52,344 nucleotides of DNA, from the NCBI RefSeq assembly GCF_014646115.1, contig NZ_BMMV01000007.1, positions 165,510 through 217,853 on the forward strand, in the 5' to 3' direction. Positions 19,240 to 27,634 of this stretch are shown in pieces; the first letter of the stretch is position 1, and the number at the start of each line of letters is the position of its first letter. The notes beneath the pieces were generated by a model. The model saw only the letters and a list, made by a program, of their open reading frames with translations, made no database searches and had not been told where the DNA came from. The translations under genes were made by a program, and so were the position numbers. This DNA comes from Streptomyces camponoticapitis. GTDB lineage: Bacteria > Actinomycetota > Actinomycetes > Streptomycetales > Streptomycetaceae.

Positions 19240-19608
19240 TTACAGCACCTCCGGCGCGAGCGAGATGATCTTCATGAACTTCTTCTCGCGCAGCTCACGG
19301 CCCACCGGGCCGAAGATACGGGTGCCACGAGGGTCGCCGTCGTTCTTCAGAATGACGGCGGCGTTCTCGTCGAAGCGGATGTACGAGCCGTCCTGGCGGC
19401 GGCGTTCCTTCACGGTGCGAACGATGACCGCCTTGATGACGTCACCCTTCTTCACGTTGCCACCGGGGATCGCGTCCTTGACGGTGGCGACGATGACGTC
19501 ACCGATACCCGCGTAGCGGCGACCCGAGCCACCGAGAACACGGATGCAAAGGATCTCCTTGGCACCAGTGTTGTCGGCGACACGCAGTCGCGACTCCTGC
19601 TGGATCAC
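19240..19608 (-). CDS. rplN: 50S ribosomal protein L14
   Basis: Subunit-bridge protein. It is 122 residues, starting [20 protein letters not shown] and ending with the [12 protein letters not shown] tail. GTG start preceded by AGGAG. It is the first gene of the spc block, and two hairpins lie in the 103-bp gap after rpsQ, at the place where E. coli has its S10/spc operon border. Confidence 0.97.
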   Translation of the reverse strand: MIQQESRLRVADNTGAKEILCIRVLGGSGRRYAGIGDVIVATVKDAIPGGNVKKGDVIKAVIVRTVKERRRQDGSYIRFDENAAVILKNDGDPRGTRIFGPVGRELREKKFMKIISLAPEVL

Positions 19609-19636
19609 GTCTATCTCCTGATCGTCTGCCGGTTCC

Positions 19637-19671
19637 CGGTGGGGGCCGTGACGTACGTACGGCCCCCACCG
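19637..19671 (-). terminator. Hairpin at the S10/spc boundary (distal)
   Basis: A perfect 13-bp stem (CGGTGGGGGCCGT with ACGGCCCCCACCG) and a 9-nt loop, 41 bp downstream of the rpsQ stop and 29 bp before rplN. There is no U-tract. It is probably a terminator or attenuator. Confidence 0.65.
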
Positions 19672-19686
19672 AGCCTGGCGGAACTA

Positions 19687-19708
19687 CTCCCAGAGAATGC
19701 CCTGGGAG
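19687..19708 (-). terminator. Hairpin at the S10/spc boundary (proximal)
   Basis: CTCCCAG pairs with CTGGGAG, 8-nt loop, starting 4 bp after the rpsQ stop. Together with the stem at 19637-19671 it forms a tandem pair. Confidence 0.5.
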
Positions 19709-19711
19709 GGA

Positions 19712-20002
19712 TTACTTGGCCTTCTCGAGGATCTCGACGATGCGCCAGCGCTTGGTCGCCGACAGCGGCCGGGTCTCCATGAGGAGGACACGGTCGCCGA
19801 TCCCGGCGGCGTTCTGCTCGTCGTGCGCCTTGAGCTTGTTCGTACGGCGGATGACCTTGCCGTACAGGGCGTGCTTCACGCGGTCCTCGACAGCGACGAC
19901 GACGGTCTTGTCCATCTTGTCGCTGACGACGAGACCCTCACGGGTCTTGCGGAATCCGCGGTCGCTCTTCGCGGTCGTCTCGGTCACGTTGCTCTCAGTC
20001 AT
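19712..20002 (-). CDS. rpsQ: 30S ribosomal protein S17
   Basis: OB-fold 16S rRNA binder. It is 96 residues, with the core [15 protein letters not shown] (about 29-43) and [20 protein letters not shown]. The N-terminus is about 15 residues longer than in E. coli, as is usual in actinobacteria. The start overlaps the rpmC stop (TGATG). Confidence 0.97.
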   Translation of the reverse strand: MTESNVTETTAKSDRGFRKTREGLVVSDKMDKTVVVAVEDRVKHALYGKVIRRTNKLKAHDEQNAAGIGDRVLLMETRPLSATKRWRIVEILEKAK

Positions 20003-20226
20003 CAGGCGCTCTCCACCGTCTCGATGCCCAGCTCGCGCTCACGCATCAGGGTGTAGATCCGCGCGATGTCCTTCCGGACCAGCTTCAGCCGGCCGTGGTT
20101 CTCAAGCTGACCGGTCGCCGCCTGGAAGCGGAGGTTGAACAGCTCTTCCTTGGCCTCGCGGAGCTTGTCGACAAGCTCCTCGTTGCCCAGTTCACGCAGC
20201 TCGGACGCCTTGGTAACGGCCGCCAT
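20002..20226 (-). CDS. rpmC: 50S ribosomal protein L29
   Basis: Protein of the exit-tunnel rim, near the trigger-factor site. It is 74 residues, with the core [19 protein letters not shown] and [16 protein letters not shown] start at the ATG at 20226, which overlaps the rplP stop (TGATG); a GTG one codon earlier is also in frame. Confidence 0.96.
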   Translation of the reverse strand: MAAVTKASELRELGNEELVDKLREAKEELFNLRFQAATGQLENHGRLKLVRKDIARIYTLMRERELGIETVESA

Positions 20227-20645
20227 CACGACTCACCTGCCTCGCGCCGAACGATGCGGCACTTCATCGGAAGCTTGTGGGCGGCGCGGGTGAGCGCCTC
20301 CTTGGCAACCTTCTCGTTCGGGTAGGACAGCTCGAACATCACCCGGCCGGGCTTGACGTTCGCGATCCACCACTCGGGAGAACCCTTACCGGAACCCATG
20401 CGGGTCTCGGCGGGCTTCTTCGTGAGCGGACGGTCCGGGTAGATGTTGATCCAGACCTTGCCGCCACGCTTGATATGACGGGTCATCGCGATACGAGCCG
20501 CCTCGATCTGGCGGTTCGTCACGTATGCCGGGGTCAGCGCCTGGATGCCGTACTCGCCGAACGCAACCTGCGTGCCACCCTTGGACATTCCGCTGCGCTT
20601 CGGGTGGTGCTGCTTGCGGTGCTTGACCCTACGGGGGATCAGCAT
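20226..20645 (-). CDS. rplP: 50S ribosomal protein L16
   Basis: Needed for A-site function of the large subunit. It is 139 residues from the ATG at 20645 ([19 protein letters not shown]). A much longer frame runs back into rpsC but is only its shadow. It has GVKIWINIYPD-like (here [20 protein letters not shown]) and [12 protein letters not shown] blocks. It starts 5 bp after the rpsC stop. Confidence 0.97.
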   Translation of the reverse strand: MLIPRRVKHRKQHHPKRSGMSKGGTQVAFGEYGIQALTPAYVTNRQIEAARIAMTRHIKRGGKVWINIYPDRPLTKKPAETRMGSGKGSPEWWIANVKPGRVMFELSYPNEKVAKEALTRAAHKLPMKCRIVRREAGES

Positions 20646-20650
20646 TTCGG

Positions 20651-21502
20651 TCAGGCCTCCGTTCCGCCGGTAGAAGTGGGCGCGGCCTCCGCGGCCGGAG
20701 CAGCCGTCGCGTCGGCCTTGGGGGCCTCGGCACCCGGAGCCTGCTGCGGCTTGCGGCCACCGCGACCGCCACGCTCGCCACCGCGGCCACCGCGGCCGGC
20801 GGGACGGTCGCTGCCGCCACCACGAGCCGGACGGTTGCCCGCGCGCGCCGCGGCGTTCTCGGCGCGCACCTCGGCGATGTTCTTGACGTCGCCCTTGTAG
20901 ATCCAGACCTTCACGCCGATACGGCCGAAGGTCGTCTTGGCCTCGAAGAAGCCGTAGTCGACGTTGGCCCGGAGCGTGTGCAGGGGCACGCGGCCCTCGC
21001 GGTAGAACTCCGAGCGCGACATCTCGGCGCCGCCGAGGCGGCCACCGCACTGGATCTTGATGCCCTTGGCGCCGGCCTTCATCGTCGACTGCATGCTCTT
21101 GCGCATGGCGCGACGGAAGGAGACACGCGAGGACAGCTGCTCGGCGACGGCCTGGGCCACCAGCTGAGCGTCCACCTCGGGGTTCTTGACCTCAAGGATG
21201 TTCAGCTGGACCTGCTTGCCGGTCAGCTTCTCCAGCTCGCCGCGGATACGGTCGGCCTCGGCGCCGCGGCGGCCGATGACGATGCCCGGACGTGCGGTGT
21301 GGATGTCCACGCGGACGCGGTCACGGGTGCGCTCGATCTCCACCTTGGAGATACCGGCACGCTCCATCCCCTTCGTCATCATGCGACGAATGGCGACGTC
21401 TTCCTTGACGTAGTCCTTGTACAGCTTGTCGGCATACCAGCGGGACTTGAAGTCCGTGGTGATACCGAGCCGGAACCCATGCGGGTTAACCTTCTGGCCC
21501 AT
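20651..21502 (-). CDS. rpsC: 30S ribosomal protein S3
   Basis: mRNA entry-channel protein with a KH domain ([20 protein letters not shown], near 69-88) and the S3 C-terminal domain ([20 protein letters not shown]). At 283 residues it is longer than E. coli S3 (about 233) because of a Gly/Arg-rich then Ala-rich tail from about residue 215. The start overlaps the rplV stop (TAATG). Confidence 0.97.
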   Translation of the reverse strand: MGQKVNPHGFRLGITTDFKSRWYADKLYKDYVKEDVAIRRMMTKGMERAGISKVEIERTRDRVRVDIHTARPGIVIGRRGAEADRIRGELEKLTGKQVQLNILEVKNPEVDAQLVAQAVAEQLSSRVSFRRAMRKSMQSTMKAGAKGIKIQCGGRLGGAEMSRSEFYREGRVPLHTLRANVDYGFFEAKTTFGRIGVKVWIYKGDVKNIAEVRAENAAARAGNRPARGGGSDRPAGRGGRGGERGGRGGRKPQQAPGAEAPKADATAAPAAEAAPTSTGGTEA

Positions 21503-21849
21503 TACCGGGTTCCTTCCTTGCTGCTGACGACCACGGTGATGTGGCTGGTCCGCTTACGGATCCGGTAGGCGCGGCCCTGGGCACGCGGCCGGAACCGCTT
21601 CAGGGTCGGACCCTCGTCCACGTACGCCTCGCTGATGACCAGCGAAGTGGCGTCGGAGTGGTCGTAGTTGTGCGCGGCGTTGGCAATGGCGCTGTCAAGC
21701 ACCTTGCCGACCGGCACGCTCGCGGCCTGCGGGGCGAAACGCAGGACCGCCTGAGCCTCCGTGGCATCCATGCCACGGATGAGGTCCACCACGCGGCGGG
21801 CCTTCATGGGCGTGACGCGGATGTACCGCGCCTGGGCCCTGGCTTCCAT
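21502..21849 (-). CDS. rplV: 50S ribosomal protein L22
   Basis: Lines the exit tunnel, and its loop is a macrolide-resistance site. It is 115 residues from the ATG at 21849 ([20 protein letters not shown]), chosen because GAAGGGA sits 7 bp upstream. An ATG at 21873 would add eight residues. The C-terminal block is [20 protein letters not shown]. It lies between rpsS and rpsC. Confidence 0.95.
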   Translation of the reverse strand: MEARAQARYIRVTPMKARRVVDLIRGMDATEAQAVLRFAPQAASVPVGKVLDSAIANAAHNYDHSDATSLVISEAYVDEGPTLKRFRPRAQGRAYRIRKRTSHITVVVSSKEGTR

Positions 21850-21892
21850 GGTTGTCCCTTCGGTGTAAGTCATAGTCGTTTCCACCCCGCCG

Positions 21893-22174
21893 TTAGCGGC
21901 GCTTCGACTTCCGGTCGTCCTTGACGTGGCCGCGGAAGGTGCGAGTCGGCGAGAACTCGCCGAGCTTGTGGCCGACCATCGACTCGGTGACGAACACCGG
22001 GACATGGATCTTGCCGTTGTGCACCGCGATGGTGTGGCCCAGCATTGCCGGGACGATCATCGAGCGACGGGACCAGGTCTTGATGACGTTCTTGGTGCCA
22101 GCTTCGTTCTGGACGTCCACCTTCTTGATGAGGTGGCCGTCTACGAAGGGCCCCTTCTTGAGACTGCGCGGCAT
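21893..22174 (-). CDS. rpsS: 30S ribosomal protein S19
   Basis: Head protein of the small subunit. It is 93 residues, [19 protein letters not shown] at the start, with VYNGKQH-like region here [20 protein letters not shown]. The ATG at 22174 has GGAGCGGG upstream. An earlier start is not supported. It lies 14 bp after rplB. Confidence 0.97.
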   Translation of the reverse strand: MPRSLKKGPFVDGHLIKKVDVQNEAGTKNVIKTWSRRSMIVPAMLGHTIAVHNGKIHVPVFVTESMVGHKLGEFSPTRTFRGHVKDDRKSKRR

Positions 22175-22188
22175 CTGAAAACCCGCTC

Positions 22189-23025
22189 CTAGCGCTTCTT
22201 GTTCGTCTTGCGGCGGCGGACGATGTACTTGTTGCTCGCCTTCTTCGGCGAACGCGTACGACCTTCCTTCTGACCCCACGGGCTGACCGGGTGGCGACCA
22301 CCGGAGGTCTTGCCCTCACCACCACCGTGCGGGTGGTCAACGGGGTTCATGGCGACACCGCGGACGGTCGGGCGGACGCCCTTCCAGCGCATGCGGCCGG
22401 CCTTGCCCCAGTTGATGTTCGACTGCTCGGCGTTGCCGACCTCACCGATGGTGGCGCGGCAGCGGACGTCGACCAGCCGGATCTCTCCGGACGGCATACG
22501 AAGGTGGGCCATGGAGCCCTCCTTCGCCAGCAGCTGCACGGAAGTGCCCGCGGAACGGGCGAACTTCGCGCCGCCGCCGGGACGCAGCTCGATGGCGTGG
22601 ATGGTCGTACCGACCGGGATGTTGCGCAGCGCCAGGTTGTTGCCGGGCTTGATGTCGGCGGACGGGCCGTTCTCGACACGGCTGCCCTGCGTCAGGCCAC
22701 GCGGCGCGAGAATGTAGCGCTTCTCGCCGTCCGCGTAGTGCAGGAGCGCGATGCGCGCGGTGCGGTTCGGGTCGTACTCGATGTGCGCGACCTTGGCCGG
22801 CACGCCGTCCTTGTCGTGACGACGGAAGTCGATCAGACGGAAAGCGCGCTTGTGGCCGCCGCCCTGGTGGCGAACGGTCACACGACCGGCGTTGTTACGG
22901 CCGCCCTTGCTGTGCAGGGGGCGGACCAGCGACTTCTCCGGCGTGGACCGCGTGATCTCGACGAAGTCGGCGACGCTGGAGCCACGACGGCCCGGGGTCG
23001 TCGGCTTGTACTTGCGGATACCCAT
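22189..23025 (-). CDS. rplB: 50S ribosomal protein L2
   Basis: Needed for subunit association and the peptidyl-transferase centre. It is 278 residues ([17 protein letters not shown]), with the highly conserved [20 protein letters not shown] near 220-240 that includes the essential His. ATG start, 47 bp after rplW. Confidence 0.98.
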   Translation of the reverse strand: MGIRKYKPTTPGRRGSSVADFVEITRSTPEKSLVRPLHSKGGRNNAGRVTVRHQGGGHKRAFRLIDFRRHDKDGVPAKVAHIEYDPNRTARIALLHYADGEKRYILAPRGLTQGSRVENGPSADIKPGNNLALRNIPVGTTIHAIELRPGGGAKFARSAGTSVQLLAKEGSMAHLRMPSGEIRLVDVRCRATIGEVGNAEQSNINWGKAGRMRWKGVRPTVRGVAMNPVDHPHGGGEGKTSGGRHPVSPWGQKEGRTRSPKKASNKYIVRRRKTNKKR

Positions 23026-23072
23026 TTCTCAGTCCTCGGAATATTCCGGACTTCGATTCGATCCGACTCCCG

Positions 23073-23390
23073 TTAGGAAGTCGGGCCGCCGAAGATGTCG
23101 ATACGGTCGCCCTCGGCGAGGGTCACGATGGCGCGCTTGGTGTCCGAGCGCTTGCCGAAACCGGTGCGGGTGCGCTTGCGCTTGCCCTGCCGGTTGATCG
23201 TGTTGACCCCGGTGACCTTGACCGAGAAGACCGCCTCGACGGCCTGCTTGATCTGGGTCTTGTTGGAGCCGGGCGCGACGATGAACGTGTACTTGTTCTC
23301 GTCGAGCAGCGCGTAGCTCTTCTCGGACACCACGGGCTTGACGAGAACGTCACGCGGGTCCGTGAAGGTCTTGCTGGTGATCTCGGCCAT
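23073..23390 (-). CDS. rplW: 50S ribosomal protein L23
   Basis: Tunnel-exit docking site for trigger factor and SRP. It is 105 residues from the ATG at 23390 ([20 protein letters not shown]), overlapping the rplD stop (TGATG). It has [17 protein letters not shown] and [12 protein letters not shown] blocks. Confidence 0.97.
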   Translation of the reverse strand: MAEITSKTFTDPRDVLVKPVVSEKSYALLDENKYTFIVAPGSNKTQIKQAVEAVFSVKVTGVNTINRQGKRKRTRTGFGKRSDTKRAIVTLAEGDRIDIFGGPTS

Positions 23391-24052
23391 CAGGCTTCGC
23401 TCCCCTCGGTCTCGGCAGTCTGTCGCGCAGCCCCGCCGGACACGAAGGACTCGAAGGCGGCCTTGGTGAAGACCACGTCGTCGGAGACAAGCACGTCGTA
23501 CGTGTTGAGCTGTCCCGGGTCCAGCAGGTGGACCTCGGGGAGGTTGCGCGCGGACAGCCACGCGGCCTCGTCGCTCCGCTCGACGACCAGGAGCACGTGC
23601 TTGCGCTCACTGACCTTGCCGAGCAGGCTCTTGGCGGCCTTGGTGGACGCCGCGCCCTCGACCACGTCGGAGACGACGTGGATACGAGCGTTGCGGGCCC
23701 GGTCCGAGAGGGCCCCGCGCAGGGCGGCGACCTTCATCTTCTTCGGGGTCCGCTGCGAGTAGTCACGCGGGGTGGGGCCGTGTACGACGCCACCGCCGGC
23801 GAACTGCGGCGCACGGGTCGAACCCTGACGGGCGCGGCCGGTGCCCTTCTGGCGGTAAGGCTTCTTGCCACCACCACGGACCTCGCCACGGCGCTTGACC
23901 TTGTGCGTGCCCTGACGGGCGGCGGCCAGCTGCGCGACGACGACCTGGTGGATCAGCGGGATGCTGACCTTGGCGTCGAAGATCTCGGCCGGGAGCTCGA
24001 CGGTCCCGGTCTTGTCGCCCGAGGGCGACATGATGTCAATGGTGCTGCTCAT
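23390..24052 (-). CDS. rplD: 50S ribosomal protein L4
   Basis: Tunnel-wall protein; in E. coli it also represses the S10 operon through the leader RNA. It is 220 residues from the ATG at 24052 ([20 protein letters not shown]), with the [20 protein letters not shown] loop region near 53-72. A longer upstream frame is not supported. It starts 4 bp after the rplC stop. Confidence 0.97.
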   Translation of the reverse strand: MSSTIDIMSPSGDKTGTVELPAEIFDAKVSIPLIHQVVVAQLAAARQGTHKVKRRGEVRGGGKKPYRQKGTGRARQGSTRAPQFAGGGVVHGPTPRDYSQRTPKKMKVAALRGALSDRARNARIHVVSDVVEGAASTKAAKSLLGKVSERKHVLLVVERSDEAAWLSARNLPEVHLLDPGQLNTYDVLVSDDVVFTKAAFESFVSGGAARQTAETEGSEA

Positions 24053-24056
24053 GTCT

Positions 24057-24701
24057 TCAGGCCCCCTTCGCCGCGGTGCGGACCAGGACGAGGCCGCCGT
24101 TCGGACCGGGGACCGCGCCCTTGATGAGGAGCAGGCCCTTCTCCGCGTCAACGGCGTGAACGGTCAGGTTCTGGGTGGTGACCCGCTCGTTGCCCATGCG
24201 ACCCGCCATGCGGAGGCCCTTGAACACACGGCCCGGGGTGGCGCAGCCACCGATGGAGCCGGGAGAGCGGTGCTTGCGCTGGGTTCCGTGACCGGCGCCG
24301 AGGCCCTTGAAGTTGTGACGCTTCATGACACCGGCGAAGCCCTTGCCCTTGCTCTTGCCCGTGACGTCGACCTTGACGCCGGACTCGAACGCGGCAGCGG
24401 TGATCTCCTGGCCGAGCGTGTACTCGCCGGCGTCGGAGGTGCGGAGCTCCACCATGTGGCGGCGGGGGGTCACGTCGGCCTTGGAGAAGTGGCCCTTGAG
24501 GGGCTTGTTCACCTTGCGCGGGTCGATCTCGCCGAAGGCGATCTGGACCGACTCGTAGCCGTCGGAGTCATTCGTACGGACCTGGGTAACGACGCAGGGT
24601 CCGGCCTTGACCACGGTCACCGGGACGACACGGTTGTTCTCGTCCCAGACCTGGGTCATGCCGAGCTTCTCGCCCAGGACACCCTTGATCTGCTTTGCCA
24701 T
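24057..24701 (-). CDS. rplC: 50S ribosomal protein L3
   Basis: Assembly-initiator protein that reaches the peptidyl-transferase centre. It is 214 residues, with [15 protein letters not shown] at the start and the conserved tip [20 protein letters not shown] near 140-160. ATG start, 14 bp after rpsJ. Confidence 0.98.
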   Translation of the reverse strand: MAKQIKGVLGEKLGMTQVWDENNRVVPVTVVKAGPCVVTQVRTNDSDGYESVQIAFGEIDPRKVNKPLKGHFSKADVTPRRHMVELRTSDAGEYTLGQEITAAAFESGVKVDVTGKSKGKGFAGVMKRHNFKGLGAGHGTQRKHRSPGSIGGCATPGRVFKGLRMAGRMGNERVTTQNLTVHAVDAEKGLLLIKGAVPGPNGGLVLVRTAAKGA

Positions 24702-24715
24702 CTCTTCCGCGCCTC

Positions 24716-25024
24716 TCAGAGCTTGATCTCGATGTCGACGCCGGCCGGAAGGTCCAGGCGCATCAACGAGTCAACGGTCTTGGGCGTCGGGTCGAGGATG
24801 TCGATCAGGCGCTTGTGCGTGCGCATCTCGAAGTGCTCGCGCGAGTCCTTGTACTTGTGCGGCGACTTGATGACGCAGTACACGTTCTTCTCAGTGGGCA
24901 GCGGCACCGGGCCCGCGACCGACGCACCAGTGCGAGTCACCGTCTCGACGATCTTCTTCGCCGAAGAGTCGATGACCTCGTGGTCGTAGGCCTTGAGCCG
25001 GATGCGGATCTTCTGTCCCGCCAT
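24716..25024 (-). CDS. rpsJ: 30S ribosomal protein S10
   Basis: Small-subunit head protein and, as NusE, part of the transcription antitermination complex. It is 102 residues, [19 protein letters not shown] at the start, with the [20 protein letters not shown] region. It is the first gene of the S10 block. The 5' leader holds a 25-bp element shared with the str leader, and a second palindrome. Confidence 0.98.
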   Translation of the reverse strand: MAGQKIRIRLKAYDHEVIDSSAKKIVETVTRTGASVAGPVPLPTEKNVYCVIKSPHKYKDSREHFEMRTHKRLIDILDPTPKTVDSLMRLDLPAGVDIEIKL

Positions 25025-25080
25025 GGCTACTCAGTAGTCCTGTTCTCTCGAAACGCTCTGGCCCCCGGATGAGGCTTGTC

Positions 25081-25094
25081 CCCTGTGCACAGGG
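25081..25094 (-). promoter_or_regulatory. Perfect 14-bp palindrome in the rpsJ leader
   Basis: CCCTGTGCACAGGG is a perfect palindrome 57 bp upstream of rpsJ. In the leader RNA it could form a small stem-loop, just 3' of the shared element. A role in autogenous control of the S10 operon is conjecture. Confidence 0.4.
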
Positions 25095-25105
25095 ACCGCC
25101 TGCCT

Positions 25106-25130
25106 CCGACCCACGCGGTCGGGCGTGTCG
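25106..25130 (-). promoter_or_regulatory. 25-bp element shared with the str leader (copy 1)
   Basis: Read on the minus strand it runs CGACAC-G-CCCGACC, then GCGTGGGTCGG. The part CCGACC-GCGTG-GGTCGG is a perfect 6-bp hairpin. The same 25 bases occur upstream of rpsL at 42736-42760 with one difference. It lies 82 bp upstream of the rpsJ start. Confidence 0.6.
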
Positions 25131-25529
25131 CATTCCCTTTTCGTCGAAATTCCCGAAGGATTTCCCTGCCAAGGGGTGCGGGCCCGAAGTCCGCGAGACC
25201 GGGGACGAACGCCCACCGGGCGCCTGGCCGGTACCCCGCTGACACTTCCCAGAAGATTCCCGTACGTCCGCCTCAGCGCTGCCGTGAGAGGCAGATGGGG
25301 CGACGAGTACTGTGGGACTCGCTTCCGGTCCTCCCGACGGGAGGCGCGCAGCATCGGCACTCAACCGAGCAACCTGTGCAGTGTGCCATATGGCCCGGAG
25401 CCCTGGCCAATCGCGGCCGGAGAGCGTACCCCACGGGGTGAGCGCCGAATCCTCGGGTGGACGCGAAGCACGCGCGGGGCCTGGCCGGAGTCACCTGAAC
25501 AGGAGGACACTGGTACGTAGAGGTGCATC
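25131..25529. other. Gene-free region upstream of the S10 operon
   Basis: About 400 bp between the S10 leader element and the small plus-strand gene at 25530. I find no convincing coding frame. It must carry the S10 promoter. A candidate on the minus strand is TTGGCA, 17 bp, TTTCGA (about 25145-25173), but its -10 is weak. Confidence 0.4.
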
Positions 25530-25721
25530 ATGCGCAAAGTAGTGGACAGCCGGGACATGCCGAGCGAAACGGACTGCACCCTCGCGATCACGGGCGAGGA
25601 GGACGAGGCGGCCCCCACCCCGACCGAACAGGCGACGTCGCCCCACATCCCCGAGAACACGGCGGAACTGCGAACCCAGCTCCGCCCCAACCTGAGGGAC
25701 GAGATGCCGCGGCACGCGTGA
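25530..25721 (+). CDS. Small DUF1059-like protein
   Basis: A 63-residue protein beginning MRKVVDSRDMPSETDCTLAI followed by an acidic GEEDE stretch, and ending with TAELRTQL and RDE. This resembles the small DUF1059 proteins common in Streptomyces, whose function is unknown. Compared with my recollection of that family, the first conserved Cys (VVDC) is Ser here and the middle AV.HA..VHGH segment is replaced by a Pro/Thr-rich stretch, so this copy may be decaying. GAGGTG lies just upstream of the ATG. It is followed, 146 bp later, by yefM-yoeB on the same strand. Confidence 0.6.
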   Translation: MRKVVDSRDMPSETDCTLAITGEEDEAAPTPTEQATSPHIPENTAELRTQLRPNLRDEMPRHA

Positions 25722-25829
25722 TTCATCGGACTCACCCCCGGCGCGTGGTCCGCCTCCGTGCCACGCGCAGGAGTGGGGCCGCACGGGGTATGCGTCACGC
25801 GAAAGCCGAGCCGTCTTCAGACCAGCGCC

Positions 25830-25847
25830 TGTACAGTTATCTGTACG
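25830..25847 (+). promoter_or_regulatory. YefM-type operator (paired TGTAC motifs)
   Basis: TGTACA at 25830-25835 and TGTACG at 25842-25847 are 12 bp centre to centre, just upstream of yefM. The E. coli YefM-YoeB operator, as I recall it, also uses TGTACA cores spaced 12 bp. TTATCT between the two could be part of a -10, so binding here would block transcription. Confidence 0.6.
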
Positions 25848-25867
25848 TAGCGCTGGGAGGCGATCTC

Positions 25868-26119
25868 ATGAGGACGATGTCGTACACCGAGTCGCGGGCA
25901 AAGTATGCGGAGACGCTGGACTCGGTCGTCAACGACCGTGAGGAAGTCATAATCACGAGAGCCGGGCACGATGCGGTCGTGATGGTGGCATTGGACGACT
26001 ACGAGTCCCTCAAGGAGACGGCCTACCTGCTGAGGAACCCTGAGAACGCCCGCCGCCTGCTGGCCTCGATCGACCAGCTCGAGAACGGCGGCGGCACAGT
26101 GCAGGAGCTTGCCGAGTGA
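25868..26119 (+). CDS. yefM: YefM/Phd-family antitoxin
   Basis: An 83-residue protein, MRTMSYTESRAKYAETLDSV at the start, with the Phd/YefM DNA-binding fold in the first 50 residues (EEVIITRAGHDAVVMVALDDY) and a C-terminal tail that would wrap the toxin. It binds and neutralises YoeB and, with it, represses the operon. The ATG at 25868 has GGAGG 7 bp upstream; an upstream extension of the frame is not needed. It overlaps yoeB by 4 bp (GTGA), the usual coupled arrangement. Confidence 0.93.
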   Translation: MRTMSYTESRAKYAETLDSVVNDREEVIITRAGHDAVVMVALDDYESLKETAYLLRNPENARRLLASIDQLENGGGTVQELAE

Positions 26120-26376
26120 AGCTGGTGTGGTCCGAGTCCGCCTGGGACGACTACGTGTGGTGGCAGTCGGAGGACCGAAAGGTTCTGAAGCGGATCAATA
26201 CCCTTCTCCAGGACGTGACGCGCAACGGCAACGAGGGCATCGGGAAGCCGGAGCCGCTCAAGCACGGTTTCCAGGGGTACTGGTCACGCCGTATCACTGA
26301 GGAACACCGTCTGGTCCACAAATTGATGGAGGACGAGGTCCGGATCGCGGCCTGCCGCTACCACTACGGCCGCTGA
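26116..26376 (+). CDS. yoeB: YoeB-family ribosome-dependent mRNA endonuclease toxin
   Basis: An 86-residue protein very close to E. coli YoeB. The catalytic residues fall at the same numbers: Glu46 (GKPEPLK), Arg65 (EEHRLV) and His83-Tyr84 (CRYHYGR, at the C-terminus). It cleaves mRNA in the ribosomal A site when freed from YefM. GTG start overlapping the antitoxin stop. All key residues are intact, so the toxin should be active. Confidence 0.94.
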   Translation: MKLVWSESAWDDYVWWQSEDRKVLKRINTLLQDVTRNGNEGIGKPEPLKHGFQGYWSRRITEEHRLVHKLMEDEVRIAACRYHYGR

Positions 26377-26420
26377 TGCCGAACCTCACCCTCTGGGTGT
26401 GAGGCGCGTTCAGGGCGGGT

Positions 26421-26630
26421 TCATGACTCCGACGCGTAGGACACGAAGCTCGCCCACGCGGTGGGTGTGAGGCCGAGGCGGGGGCCTTGGGGGGTCTTGG
26501 AGTCACGGACGTGGACCGTGGTGGGGGTGGTGGCGACCTCGACGCAGTCGTTGGGGTTGCTGCTATCGCTGTAGCTGCTCTTGAACCACGCCAGCTCGTT
26601 CGCGTCCTCGGCTGAGGTGCTGCGGATCAT
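26421..26630 (-). CDS. DUF397 domain protein
   Basis: A 69-residue protein with the DUF397 hallmarks: LAWFKSSYS near 13-21, NDCVEVA, VHVRDSK and the final FVSYA. These small proteins are nearly always next to an XRE/DUF5753 regulator in Streptomyces, as here, where the start overlaps the regulator stop by 4 bp (ATGA). The pair is thought to act as a developmental or antibiotic-control switch, possibly toxin-antitoxin-like. The exact mechanism is not known. Confidence 0.9.
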   Translation of the reverse strand: MIRSTSAEDANELAWFKSSYSDSSNPNDCVEVATTPTTVHVRDSKTPQGPRLGLTPTAWASFVSYASES

Positions 26631-27502
26631 GTCTCCCCTAGGGCTTCCTCGATGAAGGCCAGAGACTCACGCGCATTAAGAGCCTCGGCCCGGATGATGC
26701 CATAACGCAGTTCCAAGATCCTTAGCTGCCTCGGATCGGAGACAGGTCGGCCACCGAACTCCTCATCAGTGCGTCCGACCGACGTGCCATCCCCGAACTT
26801 CAGCACTTGGATGCGCCCGCTCGTCCCAGGATGATCCCCATGAGAGGTCGGCATCACCTGGATCTCAACGTTGCGCAACTGCCCTACTTGCAGCAGGTGT
26901 TGGAGCTGCCTGCGCAACACCATTTTGCCACCCACCGGGCGGCGAAGCGTGACCTCTTCCTGGACAAAACTCAGCTCGGGCGCCGGCGAACGGTCGAGGA
27001 TGGAACGCCGGGCCATTCGTGCCGCAACTGCCTGCGCCAATTCGTCGTCCGACAGTGCGGGCCTCCTCGTAGAGAGCAGCGCACGCGCGTACTCCTCCGT
27101 CTGGAGCAGACCGTGCAGATTGTGGCTGCCGTACGACAACAGCTCAACTGCCCTGGCCTCCATCCTCGCCAGATCCCGAACCCGCTTCGGATAGCGAACC
27201 TCCGCCACGTCCTGCTTCATCGCGGAGATCATCCCCTCCGCCCGCAAGACCCTGTCCGCCTTGTCCAGGTACTCCTGGCGGGGAATCCGCGTGCCCGACT
27301 CGACCTTGTAGACCAGGTCCTCGCCGTAGCCGATCGCCTGGCCGAACTCCGCCGCCCGCAGGCCGGCCGCCTCGCGGCGCAGCCGTAGCTGCCTGCCGAC
27401 CGTCGCGACGACCGCCGCGCCCGATTCGTCGTCCGGGTCGACTTCCCAACCCGGCTCGTCCGTCTCGGTCCTGGGCTCCGTACCGTCCGTGTCCACGCTC
27501 AC
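26627..27502 (-). CDS. XRE-type regulator with C-terminal DUF5753 domain
   Basis: A 291-residue protein from the GTG at 27502, preceded by GGGAGG. An acidic N-terminus is followed by a helix-turn-helix at about 35-86 (QLRLRREAAGLRAAEFGQAI, then VESGTRIP) and a DUF5753 ligand-type domain (about 105-285, containing LLQTEEYARALL and RRQLQHLLQV). It is a likely transcriptional regulator of itself and the divergent ATPase gene. It has four phased TGTCC motifs in its promoter region. It is translationally coupled to the DUF397 gene. Confidence 0.9.
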   Translation of the reverse strand: MSVDTDGTEPRTETDEPGWEVDPDDESGAAVVATVGRQLRLRREAAGLRAAEFGQAIGYGEDLVYKVESGTRIPRQEYLDKADRVLRAEGMISAMKQDVAEVRYPKRVRDLARMEARAVELLSYGSHNLHGLLQTEEYARALLSTRRPALSDDELAQAVAARMARRSILDRSPAPELSFVQEEVTLRRPVGGKMVLRRQLQHLLQVGQLRNVEIQVMPTSHGDHPGTSGRIQVLKFGDGTSVGRTDEEFGGRPVSDPRQLRILELRYGIIRAEALNARESLAFIEEALGET

Positions 27503-27537
27503 CGCACACCCGCCTCCCTGGTACCGCCGCCCCCTCC

Positions 27538-27572
27538 GGACAGGCTGGACAGCGCTGGACAAGCCCCGGACA
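27538..27572. promoter_or_regulatory. Four phased GGACA (TGTCC) repeats in a divergent promoter
   Basis: GGACA occurs at 27538, 27547, 27557 and 27568, spaced 9, 10 and 11 bp, so all lie on roughly one face of the helix. They are 36-70 bp upstream of the XRE gene and 63-97 bp upstream of the divergent ATPase gene. This is a candidate operator for the XRE protein. Confidence 0.5.
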
Positions 27573-27634
27573 GTCGCCGTACGTACCGGAGTCATCACTG
27601 GTCAGCGTATGCATGGACCGCCACGCTGAGTGAC

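Noticed and set aside
25125..25520. Plus-strand 131-codon frame in the S10 upstream region
   Set aside because: No ribosome site or family resemblance. It overlaps the expected S10 promoter and leader.
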